A DNA stretch of 64,000 nucleotides from Urophycis tenuis (Eukaryota > Chordata > Actinopteri > Gadiformes > Phycidae): assembly GCA_036785325.1 (NCBI GenBank), contig JAXIVH010000162.1, forward strand, positions 124,184 through 188,183. Reading direction: 5' to 3'. Positions within the stretch are counted from its first letter, which is position 1. Each line of letters starts with the position of its first letter. Below are positions 21,227 through 33,065 of this stretch, in pieces. The notes beneath the pieces are model-generated. The model made no database searches. It saw only the letters and a program-made list of their open reading frames with translations, and had not been told where the DNA came from. A program made the translations under genes and the position numbers.

Positions 21227-21674
21227 CCAAGTCCTTTTCGTCAAACAAATAAGCATCACGATGAAGTGCCAATTTACGAGTGGAACAACATAAACCCTGA
21301 ACAATGAGTTTCAAAAGCATTTTTTCATGCTCTGTCGCATCCACACAACAAGCGAGCCTTGTTTTGGCGATTAAACGGACAGACAGCGGGCTCCCAATGA
21401 CCGGTGGGAAGTCTGCACAGCCCCTCTGAAACCCTGTGCTCAAGGACACAGCTGGAGCCTGGAGCAAACCCTCCTTTGGTGTTCCTATATGAAGTGATGC
21501 GGCACACCACGGTGAAGTTATAGGCTGGCCACAAATGATGGGGGTGGCCAAACCGCCCCATGGTGTGACAAGGACCCGGAGGTTCACCTTCCACCCACCC
21601 AATGTTTGAGGGGGGGGACGTTGAAATAACTGAACAAATGAGATTCAATACATTTATGAGATTAGATTTGAGCC
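20059..21674. other. Intergenic sequence with two CA arrays
   Basis: CA arrays lie at 20333-20361 and 21195-21223. Short open frames across and beside them look fortuitous. No gene supported. Confidence 0.45.
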
Positions 21675-23240
21675 ATTCACAGTATATTTTAGATATGGGA
21701 ACGAAATGTGTTCTCTGCATTTGACCCATCCTATGGTACATAGGAGCAGTGGGCTGCTGTGTTCATTTGACCCATCCTATGGTACATAGGAGCAGTGGGG
21801 CTGCTGTGTTCATTTGACCCATCCTATGGTACATAGGAGCAGTGGGGCTGCTGTGTTCATTTGACCCATCCTATGGTACATAGGAGCAGTGGGGCTGCTG
21901 TGTTCATTTGACCCATCCTATGGTACATAGGAGCAGTGGGGCTGCTGTGTTCATTTGACCCATCCTATGGTACATAGGAGCAGTGGGGCTGCTGTGTTCA
22001 TTTGACCCATCCTATGGTACATAGGAGCAGTGGGGCTGCTGTGTTCATTTGACCCATCCTATGGTACATAGGAGCAGTGGGGCTGCTGTGTTCATTTGAC
22101 CCATCCTATGGTACATAGGAGCAGTGGGCTGCTGTGTTCATTTGACCCATCCTATGGTACATAGGAGCAGTGGGGCTGCTGTGTTCATTTGACCCATCCT
22201 ATGGTACATAGGAGCAGTGGGGCTGCTGTGTTCATTTGACCCATCCTATGGTACATAGGAGCAGTGGGGCTGCTGTGTTCATTTGACCCATCCTATGGTA
22301 CATAGGAGCAGTGGGGCTGCTGTGTTCATTTGACCCATCCTATGGTACATAGGAGCAGTGGGGCTGCTGTGTTCATTTGACCCATCCTATGGTACATAGG
22401 AGCAGTGGGGCTGCTGTGTTCATTTGACCCATCCTATGGTACATAGGAGCAGTGGGGCTGCTGTGTTCATTTGACCCATCCTATGGTACATAGGAGCAGT
22501 GGGCTGCTGTGTTCATTTGACCCATCCTATGGTACACAGGAGCAGTGGGGCTGCAGTGTTCATTTGACCCATCCTATGGGAGCAGTGGGCTGCTGTGTTC
22601 ACTTGACCCATCCTATGGTACATAGGAGCAGTGGGCTGCTGTGTCCATTTGACCCATCCTATGGTACATAGGAGCAGTGGGGCTGCTGTGTCCATTTGAC
22701 CCATCCTATGGTACATAGGGGAAGTGGGCTGTGTTCATTTGACCCATCCTATGGTACATAGGAGCAGTGGGCTGCTGTGTTCATTTGACCCATCCTATGG
22801 TACATAGGAGCAGTGGGCTGCTGTGTTCATTTGACCCATCCTATGGGAGCAGTGGGCTGCTGTGTTCATTTGACCCATCCTATGGTACATAGGAGCAGTG
22901 GGGCTGCTGTGTTCATTTGACCCATCCTATGGTACATAGGAGCAGTGGGGCTGCTATGTTCATTTGACCCATCCTATGGTACATAGGAGCAGTGGGGCTG
23001 CTGTGTTCATTTGACCCATCCTATGGTACATAGGAGCAGTGGGGCTGCTGTGTTCATTTGACCCATCCTATGGTACATAGGAGCAGTGGGGCTGCTGTGT
23101 TCATTTGACCCATCCTATGGTACATAGGAGCAGTGGGGCAGCTGTGTTCAGCAGCCCCGGGGAGCAAGTTGGGGTTCGGTGTCTTGCTCAAGGACACTTC
23201 GACATGCAGATGGATCCGCCGACCCTATGGTTGGTGGACA

Positions 23241-23243
<3 letters not shown>
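21675..23243 (-). mobile_element. tRNA-derived SINE (minus strand) with a large internal tandem expansion
   Basis: Read on the minus strand, a degraded B-box region (23212-23243) is followed by a conserved body (cttgagcaagacaccgaacc), about 30 copies of a 47-bp unit, then the family 3' end (aatgcagagaacacatttcg...ccatatct). The A-box head is missing: homology stops where a TC/TA microsatellite begins at 23244. Copies at 28898 and 52551 show the family's complete structure. Confidence 0.85.
21718..23150. repeat. 47-bp minisatellite, about 30 copies, arising from a SINE body
   Basis: The unit reads catttgacccatcctatggt...gctgctgtgtt. Most units are 47 bp, some 46 bp (gtgggct for gtggggct). A few near 22575 and 22845 lack the tacataggag segment. 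Units are nearly identical, which indicates recent or ongoing homogenisation. Open frames through it are repeat translations. Confidence 0.95.

Positions 23244-23322
<79 letters not shown>
23244..23322. repeat. (TC)n(TA)n compound microsatellite
   Basis: About 15 TC units followed by about 23 TA units, abutting the truncated SINE head. Confidence 0.95.
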
Positions 23323-23326
<4 letters not shown>

Positions 23327-23370
23327 AATATCCAGAAAATTGCATAGAACATGGATGGGTTAAAGCATAT

Positions 23371-23389
23371 GAGGGGGGGGGGGGGGGAA
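23371..23389. repeat. Poly-G tract
   Basis: A run of about 17 G. Confidence 0.9.
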
Positions 23390-23625
23390 ACCTCTTTCAA
23401 TCTTTGCTAAAAGACCACACTTGAGATGGCATATAAAGCCGACAGACACCAGCACAATTCACACACTTTTATCTGCCAATCCCTTTCCATTCATCTTCCA
23501 AATGCCCAGGCTCGAACGATATTCCATAAGTATGTTCTCCATTTAAAAGAAGTTGCATTATTGTGCAATGGAGAAAAGAGTCAGCAATATGTCATTTACT
23601 TTCTCTAAGTAGAATCCATGCGATG

Positions 23626-23676
23626 CCCCCACACCCCCCCTCGACAAATTGACTTACTTTGTCGAGGGGGGTGGGG
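23626..23676. repeat. GC-rich hairpin
   Basis: The left arm ccacaccccccctcgacaaa pairs with the right arm tttgtcgaggggggtgggg around a loop of about 9 nt (ttgacttac). The stem is about 19 bp with one bulge. No protein-coding context. Confidence 0.7.
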
Positions 23677-24690
23677 CAAATTGATCAAATTAGGGGGCCA
23701 AATCATTCAGCGTTAAATGTACTGCTAAAGTTATTGTTTTTCAATAGCATTATTGTGCAATGGGAATAATTAAGCTGAACATTTGCATTTCTTAATACAA
23801 TAGCTAAACCCTATGAACTATCATTGAGCATTGCCTGTTCCTGGAGCTTAGATTGTGATTGTGATTTTTTTTTAAGGGCTTTCATATAAATCTTATTTTT
23901 TAAATTTTACACGCTGTTAATCTGTTTGTTAATATGTGTATGTTGCTTTTTTTTTTACCCAAAGTGAATTAGAGAAGCTTTTACATGTACTTAAGTACTG
24001 TACTGTAACATGTACTTGTGCAAGCAGGCTTAACCATTATGTCAAGTCTCAAAGATGAACTGTTTTACATGCCGAGCTTTAAAAAGAACACAACAGAAGC
24101 ATGATTTGCACTTCAATAGTTCTGTACCAAACGTGCCTTAAAAGTATTTTCTACTGCAACCCCCATGCTCATTATCATATAGCAAGACCTCCAAAAATAT
24201 ATTCCATACGGGTTACTTGAATTAATTTTTTAATTGGTTTATGCATTTTTCTCAGAGCTGTTCATTCAATCAGATGCAAAAGCGACCGCCCACTCCAACA
24301 CTGATGCCATTAAGGTTTAACTCTCGTAAAACTGGGTGACATCTAATCTATTGTACTGATATTTTATGGATGCGGAAACGAGATGGCATAGTGGCAGCAT
24401 TAAGCTAGATTTGCCATCTTTTGAATGTAAAGCCTCTCACCACTGTATGTGTTGCCTGTATGACTCCCACAGAACTAAAGAGCATTGTTTTTGGAAATGA
24501 ATATACCACATGACTGTTAGTCATTTAGGGGATGCTTTGATCCAGTGTGAATTTTTCTTTTTAAGATAGGCCTACATGTGTTTTGAGGTATATGGGGGTT
24601 CGGCACCTTTCTTGTGGATGCCGAACATCTTGGCTAAGATTCAGCCTAATGCATGGATCAGACCATATATAAAATGTTTGTCTTGATGAT
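23677..24690. other. Intergenic AT-rich sequence
   Basis: No gene. A weak relic resembling the reversed SINE tail lies near 24515-24545 (gtcatttaggggatgctttg). Confidence 0.4.
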
Positions 24691-24693
24691 GAT

Positions 24694-24770
24694 GATTCAA
24701 GATTCAAGATTCAAGATTCAAGAGACTTTATTCATCCCGAGGGAAATTATTTTGCAACAGATCAAAACAA
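24694..24770 (-). mobile_element. LINE 3' tail, antisense, with (ATTCAAG)n
   Basis: Four ATTCAAG units precede agactttattcatcccgagg and gaaattattttgc. Reversed, this is the typical fish LINE 3' end with a short tandem tail. The 5' part grades into an A-rich region and is not resolved. Confidence 0.6.
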
Positions 24771-24943
24771 AGAAGGAAAAGAAATATACACAAAATAAAA
24801 TATACCTAAAATAAAATAAAATAAAATATACCCTAATATAAAAAATATACCTAATATAACCAATTAACAACAATATAACAATAAAGTAGAGTAACTTATA
24901 AACCAACTATAAACCAACTAACTAACTACCAACTAACTAACTT

Positions 24944-24944
24944 A

Positions 24945-25003
<59 letters not shown>
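24944..25003. repeat. (ATG)n microsatellite
   Basis: About 20 ATG units, preceded by AACT-type repeats at 24900-24942. The poly-Met open frame is spurious. Confidence 0.95.
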
Positions 25004-25004
<1 letters not shown>

Positions 25005-25166
25005 GTCACCATGGTCACGTGTGATGATTGCATCATAAAATCACCCACATTACGTCTTCTCAAATGGGCCTCCATGGAGTCCATCACCTACCATCCGACT
25101 CTACGGCAGGGTATCAAGCATGTCGCAGGCGATGTCTTGCAAGCTTCTGGTCAGCCATGGGCCTAC

Positions 25167-25733
25167 CTCCGCCAGGCCAAGTGGCTGAACCTCCACCTAC
25201 CCTGTCCAAGTCAGCCCTACATGGCCCACCATGTTCCTGGGACACCTCCGCCAGGCCAAGTGGCTGAACCTCCACCTACCCTGTCCAAGTCAGCCCTACA
25301 TGGCCCACCATGTTCCTGGGACACCTCCGCCAGGCCAAGTGGCTGAACCTCCACCTACCCTGTCCAAGTCAGCCCTACATGGCCCACCATGTTCCTGGGA
25401 CACCTCCGCCAGGCCAAGTGGCTGAACCTCCACCTACCCTGTCCAAGTCAGCCCTACATGGCCCACCATGTTCCTGGGACACCTCCGCCAGGCCAAGTGG
25501 CTGAACCTCCACCTACCCTGTCCAAGTCAGCCCTACATGGCCCACCATGTTCCTGGGACACCTCCGCCAGGCCAAGTGGCTGAACCTCCACCTACCCTGT
25601 CCAAGTCAGCCCTACATGGCCCACCATGTTCCTGGGACACCTCCGCCAGGCCAAGTGGCTGAACCTCCACCTACCCTGTCCAAGTCAGCCCTACATGGCC
25701 CACCATGTCCTGGGACACCTCCGCCAGGCCAAG
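25167..25733. repeat. 79-bp minisatellite, about 7 copies
   Basis: The unit runs from ctccgccaggccaagtggct to catgttcctgggacac. Copies are essentially identical; the last has a 1-bp deletion (catgtcctgg). The period is not a multiple of 3, so the reading frame rotates from copy to copy, yet one open frame still crosses it. It is most likely non-coding. Confidence 0.95.
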
Positions 25734-27049
25734 GCAGCAGCTCAGGCCTCCGGTCTCTAGGTCGGTGGGTCACCCTGGGCAGTGTGTCCAGACAAAAGGG
25801 TTCGGGGGGTGTGGGGGGGGGGGTTGTATTTTTTTTTAATGGTAGCCCTGGAAAGAGTCCAGTTTAATTTTTTTTTTCTTTTGGTTGGGTGGTTTGGTTG
25901 GGTGGGTTGGATTGGGGGCTGGGGATTTTCCCCAGCCTCAATTTGGCGTTGGGTGGAGTGTGTGTGTGGATGATGGCTGGTTTTAGGCAGCCTCCGCGGC
26001 GCCCTAATCAACGTGCACAGGTTAAAGCTGTCATCACCACGGACTCGCTCGTACGTAGCAGCATGGATCACCTGCTCTATGTACAATTATCCTTCAAACT
26101 CTGCAATAAACTGGCATTTAGCATTGGCATTTAGCAAAGCACATAGTATTCTGGATAGCATTCTTTTAGCAACTAAAAAAAATGGTGTACTGAATGTTAA
26201 AATGTATATTCATTTGTATAGTCGGCTATGAGCTGAGATGAGATGATAAGTCACAACATAATTGCCGTCAACAAGATAGGAAAATAATAGGGTAGACCTC
26301 AAAACTTTGACCATTTAAATCTTCAATCGAATAGATAGAGATTATTCATCCAATTAGGGAAATGAAGATGTCCGGCAGCTCACACAAGCATGTACATAAA
26401 TAAAGATTTGAATATAGAATTATGAATATTAGCTATAAGTTACTAAAATAGGGTTAGGTTAGGATTACAAATAAATAAATTAATAGATAAGTCATTTTAT
26501 TACAAAAATGATTTGTTTGCCTAAATCATCTCCTCATGATGCAGGCCACCTTTGGTACAATCCTCTACATCCTCAGTTGAACAGATCATGTGCTTCTACC
26601 CCTGTAGTATAATGGATCAATGGATGGATCAATCAGTATTTGGTTCCGTTTTTTTGTGTTTTCTGAAAAAGCTGAAAAAATGAAATGGGCCATTATTTTA
26701 GGAGGCTGATGATATATAACTGTAAAAAGCATTATTATTATGTGGTTTAAATGTAAACCCCAGTAAAAACAATCACTAGGAATTTAAAGATTATGGGTGG
26801 AATAAAGTGTACAGAGTGCATTACCATCTGTGACTGCAGGACCAAAGTGCTCAAAGTAACTTAATTCAGCATTGGTTAAAAAAAATCTCAAACTCCTTGC
26901 ATACCAATCATTGGCTGAGGTATGGGTCTCTATTAGCCTAATATGTCAAGAGTTGCTGTCCCTGCTTTTGGCAAATCATATTGGATTTTTATTAAAACCT
27001 CAAACCAACAGTAATAGATGGGCCTCAGGGGCTTGAATTTTTTTTTTAT
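25734..27049. other. Intergenic sequence with G/T-rich patches
   Basis: G and T runs at 25803-25845 and 25868-25900. The remainder is AT-rich and unique. Nothing recognisable. Confidence 0.45.
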
Positions 27050-27620
27050 CAATTCGCTAAACGGCGCAGAATTATCCATTCCATCCGTTGGTAATTGTCT
27101 GCCTGAGTGCGAGGCGTCGCAGCCAGGTGATTTCAATTCAGACTGTAAGTAAACTTTGCCTGGTCAAAACCCAAGCAGACATCCAGAGTGGCAGACTTTT
27201 ATTATATATTTTTCGCCGTCTACGCGGCGTAGTCGTGTGTTCCCTCATTACCGTAACAACCCGAGCGCAGGAAAGCAGAATCCTCGGTGCGGCGCGACTC
27301 TGACAGCGGTCTCGCAACGCTAGCCCCCCTGCCTGTCAAATCGGCCTCCGGTGGTTTCCACCGCTAATGAAGCGGAATATTCTGGCGTCCGACTCCAAAA
27401 TAGAGCTGTGTATTTTGGACACACGGATATGAATACAGGCGGGTCGACTTTGGCTCATTAACAAGGCATAAGGGGGGTGGGGGGGGGGGGGGGGAGTCGA
27501 CGGGCAGACAGGATTAATTAATTACAGAGTGACATTTGTGAATAATAACCTTCTGCTAGATCACAGCTAATGAATATGCATGTGACGCAATAAAGGGAAG
27601 TGTCCGACAACAACGAATAT
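27050..27620. promoter_or_regulatory. CpG-richer patch with homeodomain/octamer-like motifs
   Basis: Base composition changes to CpG-richer sequence with TAATGA, ATTA and taatgaatatgcat strings, interrupted by a G run (27476-27495). This could be a regulatory element or an unrecognised first exon. The call is compositional only. Confidence 0.2.
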
Positions 27621-28897
27621 AGCAACCCAAAACGCGGTAGGCCTATCTAATATCGCCCTGTCGGCTCAGTAGGTAGGCCTACCTAGATGCAGATGTCCAC
27701 ATTGTGTCTAGCCCACTGACAGAGCCGATTAGATTTGTGGGGAAATATTAATTGAATTGACTGTTAAGGGTCCCCTGTTTTACCCAACAGGTGCATGTTT
27801 AACAAGCCATTCAACAAGCCATTTTGAAAATGTCCACCCAGATACACTGCCAGTGTGCCTGCCATGGGTTGGAGGGTGGCTGTATGGACAGTAGGGAACG
27901 AGGAACAAACTTGTCTCCTTGACTTAATCTGGTTTTAATGAGTCCAGCTAAATGCGCGAAAAGTTCTAAAAGCCACAGTTTTTCAAATGTTTGCGAATAA
28001 CTATATTTAAACGTTTTGGGTTTAGGGTAACTTTTGCAATTTTTCTGGTTCGACTGATTTTGCCTTTGGCTAACTGTTTTCAAAGTAAAGCGCTTACTAA
28101 GAAGGATGCAGTTATAGAAATAACGCACATTTCAGAGTAAGCAAACAGGTTTCAGCGCCTTTTTGGGAATGCAGATGTTTAATAATTAGATAAGCACCTT
28201 TAAATCATGATGATTTATTCACAAATGAAGCATTATTTGACCCTCTTACCTGGAAATAGGGGATAGAAAAAACATCAGAGCTACAATATAACCGTCTGTT
28301 TTAACTGAGAACGATAACAAACAATTACTAATAAGGTTGACAGTTGAATCAAATCACAAGCTTAAAAACTAAAACAATAAAATGTTTTAAAAAAAATATA
28401 TATATATATTTATTTATGGGGAATTCAGCCCCTGGCAGAGCACAATGTATTTAGTTGATATTCGATCTCCATTGAGGCCACTCTGAATTTAAACAGCACA
28501 TAGAAAAGTCCTGGGGAAATCCCCCTCCCTACATATATTTAATTTATGATTTGATTTAATATCCATTAAATTGATTAGAAAGCATGTGCCACTGTAGTGC
28601 AGTCAGGTCAAACTAATAAAAAAAAAAGTCATAACCAGCCAGAAATGAACAGACGATATAAAGACCATGTTTCCTTAAGTCCCATGTCCGCGCGCCCCCC
28701 CCCCCCCCCCACCACCAAAGTGCTGCCATCATTTTGACGCATTAATTCACGTGACAATTATGGCACATCATTTTTTTGTAGTGGCTCTCTTTTCCCTTTT
28801 TTAAAAGATGGGACAGAATATTAAATTAAAGGACATGCTGGGGGTTGATGAAAAGGCGATTCCAATGACCTCAGTGAATTATTGTTGATATTCAGGG
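27621..28897. other. Intergenic AT-rich sequence
   Basis: An A/TA-rich tract lies at 28388-28415 and a C run at 28695-28711. No exon supported. Confidence 0.45.
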
Positions 28898-29617
28898 AGG
28901 CAGCAGCTCAGTGGGTAGAGCGTGAGGACAGTGCAGTCAGACAGACATACTTTAATAATCCCTGAGGGAAATTGCATGCAGAGCGGGTCGTCCACCCACC
29001 GTAGGGTCGGTGGTTCGATCCCCTCGACTCCCCTTCTTCCATCTGTCCGCATGTCGAAGTGTCCATGAGCAAGACACTGAACCCCAACTTGCTCCCCAGG
29101 AGCTGAACATAGCAGCCCACTGCTCCTATGTACCATAGGATGGGTCAAATGAACACAGCAGCCCCACTGCTCCTATGTACCATAGGATGGGTCAAATGAA
29201 CACAGCAGCCCCACTGCTCCTATGTACCATAGGATGGGTCAAATGAACACAGCAGCCCCACTGCTCCTATGTACCATAGGATGGGTCAAATGAACACAGC
29301 AGTCCACTGCTCCTATGTACCATAGGATGGGTCCAATGAACACAGCAGTCCACTGCTCCTATGTACCATAGGATGGGTCAAATGAACACAGCAGCCCACT
29401 GCTCCTATGTACCATAGGATGGGTCAAATGAACACAGCAGCCCCACTGCTCCTATGTACCATAGGATGGGTCAAATGAACACAGCAGCCCCACTGCTCCT
29501 ATGTACCATAGGATGGGTCAAATGAACACAGCAGCCCACTGCTCCTATGTACCTTAGGATGGGTCAAATGCAGAGAACACATTTCATTGCCATATCTAAA
29601 AAATACTGTGAATGACC
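28898..29617 (+). mobile_element. tRNA-derived SINE (plus strand) with internal tandem expansion
   Basis: The head shows an A-box (cagctcagtgggtagagc) and a B-box (ggttcgatccc) of a tRNA-type Pol III promoter. The body reads cgaagtgtccatgagcaaga, then about 10 copies of the 46/47-bp unit, then aatgcagagaacacatttca and the ccatatct end. Between A and B boxes there is an extra segment of about 40 bp (28937-28980) with 'actttaataatccctgaggg', which looks like a short LINE-tail insertion. Confidence 0.85.
29107..29570. repeat. 46/47-bp minisatellite inside SINE, about 10 copies
   Basis: Reverse complement of the unit at 21718-23150. Units are nearly identical, with small variants (cagtccactg; gggtccaatg; taccttagg in the last). 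Confidence 0.95.
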
Positions 29618-29851
29618 AATAAAGACCGAAAGGTCATCTAATCGACGCCATAGCTCTCTCTACCCCTCTGAGGTTACAGATGGCATAAGGGCAGGGTTTA
29701 GTTAGTCAAGCTGCTCATTCAAACATCTGCATATATTCTGATTATTTTGCTTTTGGCCCACCAACTAGACATTGACAGTTGAGCATCTCAAACCAATGGA
29801 ACTAGAACATCATCCAGTGTACAAGTGTACAAGCTTGGTTAAGCATGCTTA

Positions 29852-30122
29852 AGGCTGGGTTATGCTTAATTTATGCTTCCGCGTTGACGCAAAGCTGGGG
29901 GGCTTAGGGACCCTTTACGTCCTTGCGGACCCCCCCCTTGTGTCCACCGTAAGGGCCTGACGTGTACCTCCCAAAAATCCTAGACGTGCGTCGAGGCGAC
30001 GCAACACCAACGCAGCGGCTATTGCTGTGATTGGTCTGCTAACTACATCCGCTGGAGATCGCTTTTCCGGTTTCCACTCGTAAACACCGCCACGGTGTGA
30101 TAAAAGCTTTGACTGATTGGCG

Positions 30123-30163
<41 letters not shown>

Positions 30164-30382
30164 CTTTTGCCTTCATGTCTGTAAACTATTTTTTAACTCT
30201 CTAGTAATCCGTATGTAATGACCAGAATGGTCATTCTGGTCCCTCTACCGGTGTGGCATTGAATTGCATTTCGACACGTAAACCCCACGCAGAACCATCA
30301 CGGTCTCATGACTGCGTCCGAGCAACTGCGTGGCCATTGCGTGATCACTACGTAATCATTACGCGGAACCATAACTCAGCCT
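29852..30382 (+). mobile_element. PIF/Harbinger-type MITE, copy 1 (531 bp)
   Basis: Ends are aggctgggttatg and cataactcagcct, flanked on both sides by TTA (29849-29851 and 30383-30385). A 3-bp TTA duplication with such ends fits Harbinger-like MITEs. No transposase. A (TA)n microsatellite (30127-30162) lies inside this copy but not in copy 2. Confidence 0.8.
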
Positions 30383-30385
30383 TTA

Positions 30386-30857
30386 GGAAGTACCCAAGCT
30401 AACGTACAGACAGAGCAGGTAAACACCTGTGATTGCACTTGCCAGGTAATGTCGCTACAAGGGACATCATCAAATCCAGCCAATCAGAAAAGACACTGAA
30501 GAACCAGTGTTTTTATTTTATTTTTAGAAAATAATAGATAAATCATATTGATAACTATGATAATACTAACTATGGTAATACTATGATAACACCGCTTGGC
30601 TCTCATGCTAACGCTGTAGAGTGACAACGCCACAACAGTACCAGTGTGTTTGAACACGACCAACTTTGTCTCTATTCCGTCTGACGTCTGTCACTAAAGC
30701 CAACCTCTTTAGCTGGCAGTAGCACCGTGAGCCAGCGACATCGCCCGCTGCCACATCCACATCGACAGCCAACCCCACCCCTGTGGCAAGGCACACGATA
30801 CCTGCCACCTTTCAGCAAGCACACAAGGTGGGATGACATTTGAGTGCTGTGCCAAAT
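30386..30857. other. Intergenic spacer
   Basis: Unique sequence between the Harbinger-type copy and a GA array. Nothing recognised. Confidence 0.4.
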
Positions 30858-31056
30858 GAGAGGGAGAGAGAGAGAGAGAGTGAGAGCGAGAGTGAGAGAG
30901 AGAGACAGAGAGAGAGAGCGGGAGAGAGAGAGAGAGCGAGAGTGAGAGAGAGAGACAGAGACAGAGAGCGGGAGAGAGAGAGCGCGAGAGAGAGCGAGAG
31001 CGAGAGCGAGAGCGAGAGCGAGAGAGAGAGACAGAGAGCGGAGCGGGAGAGAGAGA

Positions 31057-31140
<84 letters not shown>

Positions 31141-31156
31141 GAAAGAGAGAGAGAGC
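30858..31156. repeat. (GA)n microsatellite with GC and ACAG interruptions
   Basis: About 300 bp of GA repeats. Arg-Glu and Ser-Leu open frames through it are artefacts. Confidence 0.97.
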
Positions 31157-31239
31157 GGTCTTCGCTCTCACTGCCCTCCCTGTCGGGAACCATTACTGTT
31201 ACTTTTTTTTAATTCATACATAAAACATATTAATTTTAT

Positions 31240-31600
31240 TTTGGTAGCGAAGCCTGTCCCGCGTGGAGGATTCGCCCACAGACGGAGCACATGTGACATC
31301 TGCCCGCGGATGTGATTGGCTGCGCGAGGAGGAGGCGAAATGCTCTCACTTTGGCATACTCCCCCCCTCTTCTCTCTCGGACCCTCTAAATCTCACGCTC
31401 CGTCTCTTACACTCTGTCTTCGTCTCTGCTTCCTGTCTCGCTTCCTATCAAACGGCATGTAACTGGAACAAAAGGGGGAGAGAGAGAGAGAGAGTGAGAG
31501 AGAGAGAGATACTGGCGTAGTCATCGTGGAGGGAGACAGGGGAGGTGGAGTAGACATCTCAACAGACCGCTAAATTAACTGTAACTTAATTTTGACGGCC
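31240..31600 (+). promoter_or_regulatory. Possible promoter / first-exon region
   Basis: A local CpG-richer segment with a CCAAT-type box on the minus strand (gtgattggctgcg), pyrimidine-rich sequence and a GA array at 31476-31509. A candidate internal exon lies about 0.8 kb downstream on the same strand. No TATA box or start codon context is convincing. Confidence 0.25.
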
Positions 31601-32368
31601 TGGGTATCCTCCATCGCCATTCACACAGACACTCAAACAAACATCCACACCCACCACCGTGGCTGAAGATAATATGACATGCGCACACTCAATCCCACTT
31701 GTTCATTCACACACTTACACTTCACACAGACACACTTTGCGGATCCTTGACACGTACACACTCCACACAGCCAGAAATGCAAAGACACTCACACACAAGC
31801 TCACTTGGGCTATACAAATGCACCCTCACACAGATAACACATGTTAATTGAATTTCATATATGAGACATTCACTTTTGTTTTGTACGGACATCATCAGGA
31901 ACGATTGCCGGCAATTTTCGGGTTTGTGTAACAGAGAAACCAAAGTCGTATACAGAAGAGTGCACATCATCCACTAGTTATTCAACAGATGTTCACTAGC
32001 AGTTGTTTAAGGACCACAGGCAATGACCACTGCATAGGGCTGTTAGGCTATTAATAATACTTACTTTTATTTAACAATGTATTTATTTGCCCTTTTTTTG
32101 TGCATTTATTAGTGCTAATGTCCAAGTTATCAATGATACACAAACACATTGTATATTGACAATTTACTAATGATTTATCCATGATTAACACATTTGCATA
32201 TAGATCATGCGATGTAAAATGTAGACTCAGTAAGACTCAATCAGAGCTTTGAATTACTTGAACGTGATACATTATATATCAACCAATGACTTATTCATTA
32301 TTGATTGATTGATATACGAGTGCTTATACATCTCTGGACTAATGTTTCTTCTCTGCATGGGAACACAG
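31601..32368. other. Intergenic or intronic sequence
   Basis: ACAC-rich sequence at 31620-31830, then AT-rich sequence. No gene supported. Confidence 0.4.
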
Positions 32369-32485
32369 GGGACCCTGGGAAGGTGAAGACAGAGGAGACT
32401 GGTGTGGCAGTGCCCAGTTCAGAGTCTAGACTCGCTAACAGGTTCAGCAATGCAGCTGTGCACAGTAAGAGAGAGCTATTGTACG
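32369..32485 (+). CDS. Candidate internal exon, unknown protein
   Basis: An AG at 32367-32368, after a short pyrimidine stretch (gtttcttctctgc), precedes 117 nt followed by a strong donor GTGAGT. Only one frame is open; it encodes about 38 residues, including KVKTEETGVAVPSSESRLAN and VHSKRELLY. The exon is symmetrical (phase 1 in, phase 1 out). I do not recognise the protein. It lies between two inverted Harbinger-type copies and downstream of a possible promoter patch. A chance open stretch between good splice signals cannot be excluded. Confidence 0.35.
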
Positions 32486-33065
32486 GTGAGTTATGTGCAA
32501 TGTCTGCTATTTCAACCGGGAGGCATGTGGCATTTCTATGACCATGTGCAAAATGTGGTGCCACGCATAAATCAATAAATAGAAATATTGGTACTCAGGA
32601 GCTGTATGGCTGGTGTGTGGCTCTGTTTCAAAGTTGAGCTATTATCAACATGAAACTCAAAAAAAGTTTAAATGTGTAAATGTTTCTCAAACATAAGCTG
32701 TAAAGTACAAATGATGTATTTGAAACATGTAGTGGAATAATGGTGTTGTGAGAACACTATTGTATATTAAAAAAAATAAAACTAGTTATTGTTAGCATAA
32801 AGGTGTACAGGTTCATCTGACTCTCTGGTAGCCTATCCAAAAAACTGTATTTGTAGTCAAATTCCTACAAAATGGTTTGCAAATAGTCCCCACTAAAGTA
32901 GACACCACAGCCACTCCCTTGCTATTTACATAAACATCACAATCCCTGCTCCTGAACTTAAGCATTTTGAACTTTATACCGTAATTAAATTAACATTCAT
33001 TTCGTTCCTTAATTTGCCTAATTGTTTTGCACTTTATAGATCCCTTCCACCAAGATTTATTTTGG
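32486..33065. other. AT-rich sequence, no feature
   Basis: Nothing recognisable after the candidate exon. Confidence 0.4.

Noticed and set aside
21718..23150. CRISPR-like array
   Set aside because: The whole unit repeats without variable spacers and derives from a SINE body in a eukaryotic genome; it is a minisatellite.
24945..25867. Protein gene over the 79-bp repeat and ATG array
   Set aside because: The frame rotates every unit, begins with a poly-Met microsatellite and has no domain.
28898..29010. Functional tRNA gene
   Set aside because: The A- and B-box sequences belong to a SINE head; no cloverleaf with an intact anticodon arm and acceptor stem can be drawn.
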